Below are positions 6,555 through 8,028 of a stretch of 8,028 bases of DNA, piece by piece. The notes beneath the pieces were generated by a model. The model did no database searches, had not been told where the DNA came from, and saw nothing but the letters and a program-made list of their open reading frames with translations. The DNA lies in NCBI GenBank assembly GCA_031276475.1, contig JAISMZ010000140.1, positions 1 through 8,028 of the forward strand, given 5' to 3'. The number at the start of each line of letters is the position of its first letter. The stretch's first letter is position 1. Source of the DNA: Coriobacteriales bacterium (GTDB lineage Bacteria; Actinomycetota; Coriobacteriia; Coriobacteriales; UBA8131). Position numbers and translations under genes: made by a program.

Positions 6555-6665
6555 GATTTCGGATTTGTTTCCATAAAAGTGCCGGCGGGTAAAACCTCAT
6601 GCGCCGCGATGGTCGCCGCAGCGGGGCTGTTTTATGCTTGCCCTGTGGAGAAGGATTGGGACATA

Positions 6666-7949
6666 TTGGCTGTTGATGGCGGCTGCGGCCGCGAGGGCGG
6701 TTGCGATGGACGCGATGGCCGCGAGGGCGACGATGGTCGCAGGGGTGACGACGGGCACCGCGACGGCTGCGGGCGCGAAGGCGGCGTCCTCCTCCACAAC
6801 GGGTTTGGCGACGGTCTTGCGTTCCTGGGGCAGCGCGGCCCCCTGCGCTTTTGCGACACCACGCTGCGCGACGGCGAGCAGACGGCGGGGGTGGTGTTTT
6901 CCGCTGCCGAGAAGCGCCACATCGCCCGCGAGTTGGACGCCATCGGCATCAGTCAGATAGAGGTTGGCGTGCCGGCGATGGGCGAGGAGGAGTGCGCGGT
7001 TATCGCCTCCATTGCGCAGATGGGCCTGCGGGCCAGCCTGATTACCTGGAACCGCGCCCGGCTCGCCGACATTCAGGCCTCCCTGCGCTGTGGCGTTGAC
7101 GCGGTGGCCATCTCGCTGCCGGTAAGCGATTTGCAGATTCAGGCCAAGCTGGGCAAGAGCCGCGCCTGGGTGCTGGCGCAGATTCGCGCGGCCGTTGGCT
7201 TTGCCCGCGACGCGGGGCTTTACGTGGTGGCCAGCGGCGAGGACTCCTCGCGGGCCGATCCGGCCTTTCTTTTGGAGTACGCCCAGGCCGCCGAGCAGGC
7301 CGGCGCCGAGCGTTTTCGCTTCTGCGACACCCTGGGCGTCCTTGACCCTCTGCGGATGTATGCGGCCGTGCGGGCGCTTGTCGCGCAGCTGGGTATTGCC
7401 GTGGAGCTGCACACTCACAACGACTACGGTTTTGCGGAGGCCAGCCTGCTGGCGGGGATGCACGCCGGAGCCAGCTGGGGCAACACCACCGTGATGGGCC
7501 TGGGCGAGCGGGCCGGCAACGCCGCGATGGAGCCGGTGGTGATGGCGCTGCGCGAGTTGGAGGGCGTGGAGCTGGCCTTGGACACGCGGCGCTTTACCGC
7601 TCTGGCCCGCTATGTGGCCACTGCCGCCAACCGTGCTTTGCCGCCGGACCGTCCGGTGGTGGGCAGCAACATCTTTGCCCACGAAAGCGGCGTGCATGTC
7701 CACGGCCTGCTGCGCGACAGCCGCACCTACGAGAGCTTTGCGGCCGAGCAGGTGGGCAACCGCCGCCGCGTGGTGATTGGCAAGCATTCCGGGCACCACG
7801 CCATCGCGGCGCGCCTGGCCGAGCTGGGATGCAACCTTGACGCGAGCGAAGCCGCTGCGCTGTTGGGCGAAGTGCGCCGCGCAGCCGATGCCAAAAAGCG
7901 GGCACTGCGCGACGACGAACTGCTACAGCTGGTGGGCCGGCGGCGGTAG
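6666..7949 (+). CDS. nifV: NifV, homocitrate synthase
   Basis: NifV condenses acetyl-CoA with 2-oxoglutarate to give homocitrate, the organic ligand of FeMo-cofactor. The core begins at 6843 with LRFCDTTLRDGEQTAGVVFS; the TAGV form is typical of NifV and separates it from isopropylmalate synthase (usually SPG). Metal-binding HTHND (His codons at 7410 and 7416), NTTVMGLGERAGNA and the C-terminal NIFAHESGVHVHGLL and GKHSG segments complete the family pattern. The core of about 368 residues matches normal NifV length, so roughly 59 residues upstream are extra, mostly Gly, Asp and Arg from a 9-bp repeat. Start is uncertain: TTG at 6666 has GAGAAGGA about ten bases upstream; GTG 6645, ATG 6609 (no ribosome site seen) and TTG 6519 are in frame too, and no ATG, GTG or TTG lies close to the core. 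It is transcribed away from the nifH operon and supplies a factor that NifEN needs. Confidence 0.93.
   Translation: MAVDGGCGREGGCDGRDGREGDDGRRGDDGHRDGCGREGGVLLHNGFGDGLAFLGQRGPLRFCDTTLRDGEQTAGVVFSAAEKRHIARELDAIGISQIEVGVPAMGEEECAVIASIAQMGLRASLITWNRARLADIQASLRCGVDAVAISLPVSDLQIQAKLGKSRAWVLAQIRAAVGFARDAGLYVVASGEDSSRADPAFLLEYAQAAEQAGAERFRFCDTLGVLDPLRMYAAVRALVAQLGIAVELHTHNDYGFAEASLLAGMHAGASWGNTTVMGLGERAGNAAMEPVVMALRELEGVELALDTRRFTALARYVATAANRALPPDRPVVGSNIFAHESGVHVHGLLRDSRTYESFAAEQVGNRRRVVIGKHSGHHAIAARLAELGCNLDASEAAALLGEVRRAADAKKRALRDDELLQLVGRRR
6705..6758 (+). repeat. 9-bp degenerate repeat in the 5' part of nifV
   Basis: Six consecutive 9-base units resemble GATGGNCGC: 6705-6713, 6714-6722, 6723-6731, 6732-6740, 6741-6749 and 6750-6758. 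Because 9 is a multiple of three the protein frame is kept and glycine falls at every third residue (GRD GRE GDD GRR GDD GHR), a short collagen-like G-X-Y run. Similar words continue less regularly to about 6780. Confidence 0.65.
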
Positions 7950-7961
7950 GGGCTCGTTGCG

Positions 7962-7982
7962 CTACTGTCCAGACGGCGGTAG
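7962..7982 (+). terminator. Possible weak stem-loop after nifV
   Basis: CTACTGTC (7962-7969) can pair with GGCGGTAG (7975-7982) through eight pairs, two of them G-T, around a 5-base loop, starting 12 bases after the nifV stop. No T-tract follows, so it is at best a weak or factor-assisted terminator. The rest of 7950-8028 shows no gene. Confidence 0.3.
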
Positions 7983-8028
7983 AAGCAGGGACGAGGCGAC
8001 GGCTTGGGCAGCGGCAGAAAATGGGACG

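Larger units (their letters stand above)
6461..6665. promoter_or_regulatory. Divergent nifH/nifV intergenic region
   Basis: This region must carry the promoter of the nifH operon and probably that of nifV. It is less GC-rich around 6535-6595 than the genes. I looked for a sigma-54 -24/-12 element (TGGCAC-N5-TTGC) and for a NifA site (TGT-N10-ACA) on both strands and found no convincing match; no clear -35/-10 pair stands out either. Two inverted repeats on the nifH side are listed separately. The nifV side contains GAGAAGGA about ten bases before a TTG at 6666. Confidence 0.5.

Noticed and set aside
6458..6574. NifH start at 6574 with a 38-residue N-terminal extension
   Set aside because: Fe proteins begin at M-R-Q-V-A-I-Y-G-K; the ATG at 6460 has a good ribosome site six bases upstream, and the extension covers the two inverted repeats of the leader.
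6461..6665. Sigma-54 promoter and NifA upstream site
   Set aside because: Closest matches (for example around GGCACTTTTATGG on the minus strand) lack the GC of the -12 element at the right spacing, and no TGT-N10-ACA was found.
6666..6842. Frameshift that separates nifV from its true start
   Set aside because: Other frames through this region show no NifV-like residues, and the core enters cleanly at 6843, so no frameshift can be shown from sequence alone.
6666..7949. Isopropylmalate or citramalate synthase instead of NifV
   Set aside because: DGEQTAGVVFS is the NifV-type signature, the length fits, and the gene lies beside nifH; the related enzymes usually have SPG at this place.

Overview
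The window holds a molybdenum nitrogenase (nif) operon on the minus strand, in the order nifH - nifI1 - nifI2 - nifD - nifK - nifE (6460 down to 183). A divergent homocitrate synthase gene, nifV, lies on the plus strand (about 6666-7949). All seven proteins are recognisable from conserved family motifs. Two PII-like nifI genes between nifH and nifD, a short NifK without the long N-terminal arm, and a NifD with the roughly 50-residue internal insertion together match the 'group II' nitrogenases of anaerobes: Clostridia, Deltaproteobacteria, Chlorobi, some PVC-group bacteria and methanogens. The GC-rich DNA, strong Shine-Dalgarno sites and REP-like repeats suggest a high-GC anaerobic bacterium, for example a deltaproteobacterium or a Verrucomicrobia/Lentisphaerae relative. 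I cannot place it more exactly.

Layout. 1-167: a cluster of REP-like repeats built on GAACCGTCCC, directly behind nifE where nifN often follows. 183-1586 nifE, 1588-2961 nifK, 2965-4689 nifD, 4700-5083 nifI2, 5089-5415 nifI1, 5384-6460 nifH: a tightly packed operon with gaps of 1-10 bases and one 32-base overlap. 6461-6665: divergent nifH/nifV intergenic region with two inverted repeats next to nifH. About 6666-7949: nifV. 7950-8028: short non-coding end with a weak stem-loop.

How the genes work together. NifH is the Fe protein that passes electrons to the NifDK MoFe protein. NifI1 and NifI2 form the complex that blocks NifDK when ammonium is available. NifE is one half of the NifEN scaffold on which FeMo-cofactor is matured. 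NifV makes the homocitrate ligand of that cofactor. nifN, nifB and any regulator are not in the window.

The system itself is known. The unusual part is that conserved nif genes here carry repetitive, GC-rich additions at or near their ends: a translated 17-bp repeat array in a roughly 85-residue C-terminal tail on NifH that runs into nifI1, a 9-bp repeat giving a G-X-Y pattern upstream of the NifV core, a Gly-rich insert in the NifE N-terminus and an Ala-rich NifD N-terminus. A REP-like hairpin in the nifH leader shares a 13-base word with the array at the 3' end of nifH.
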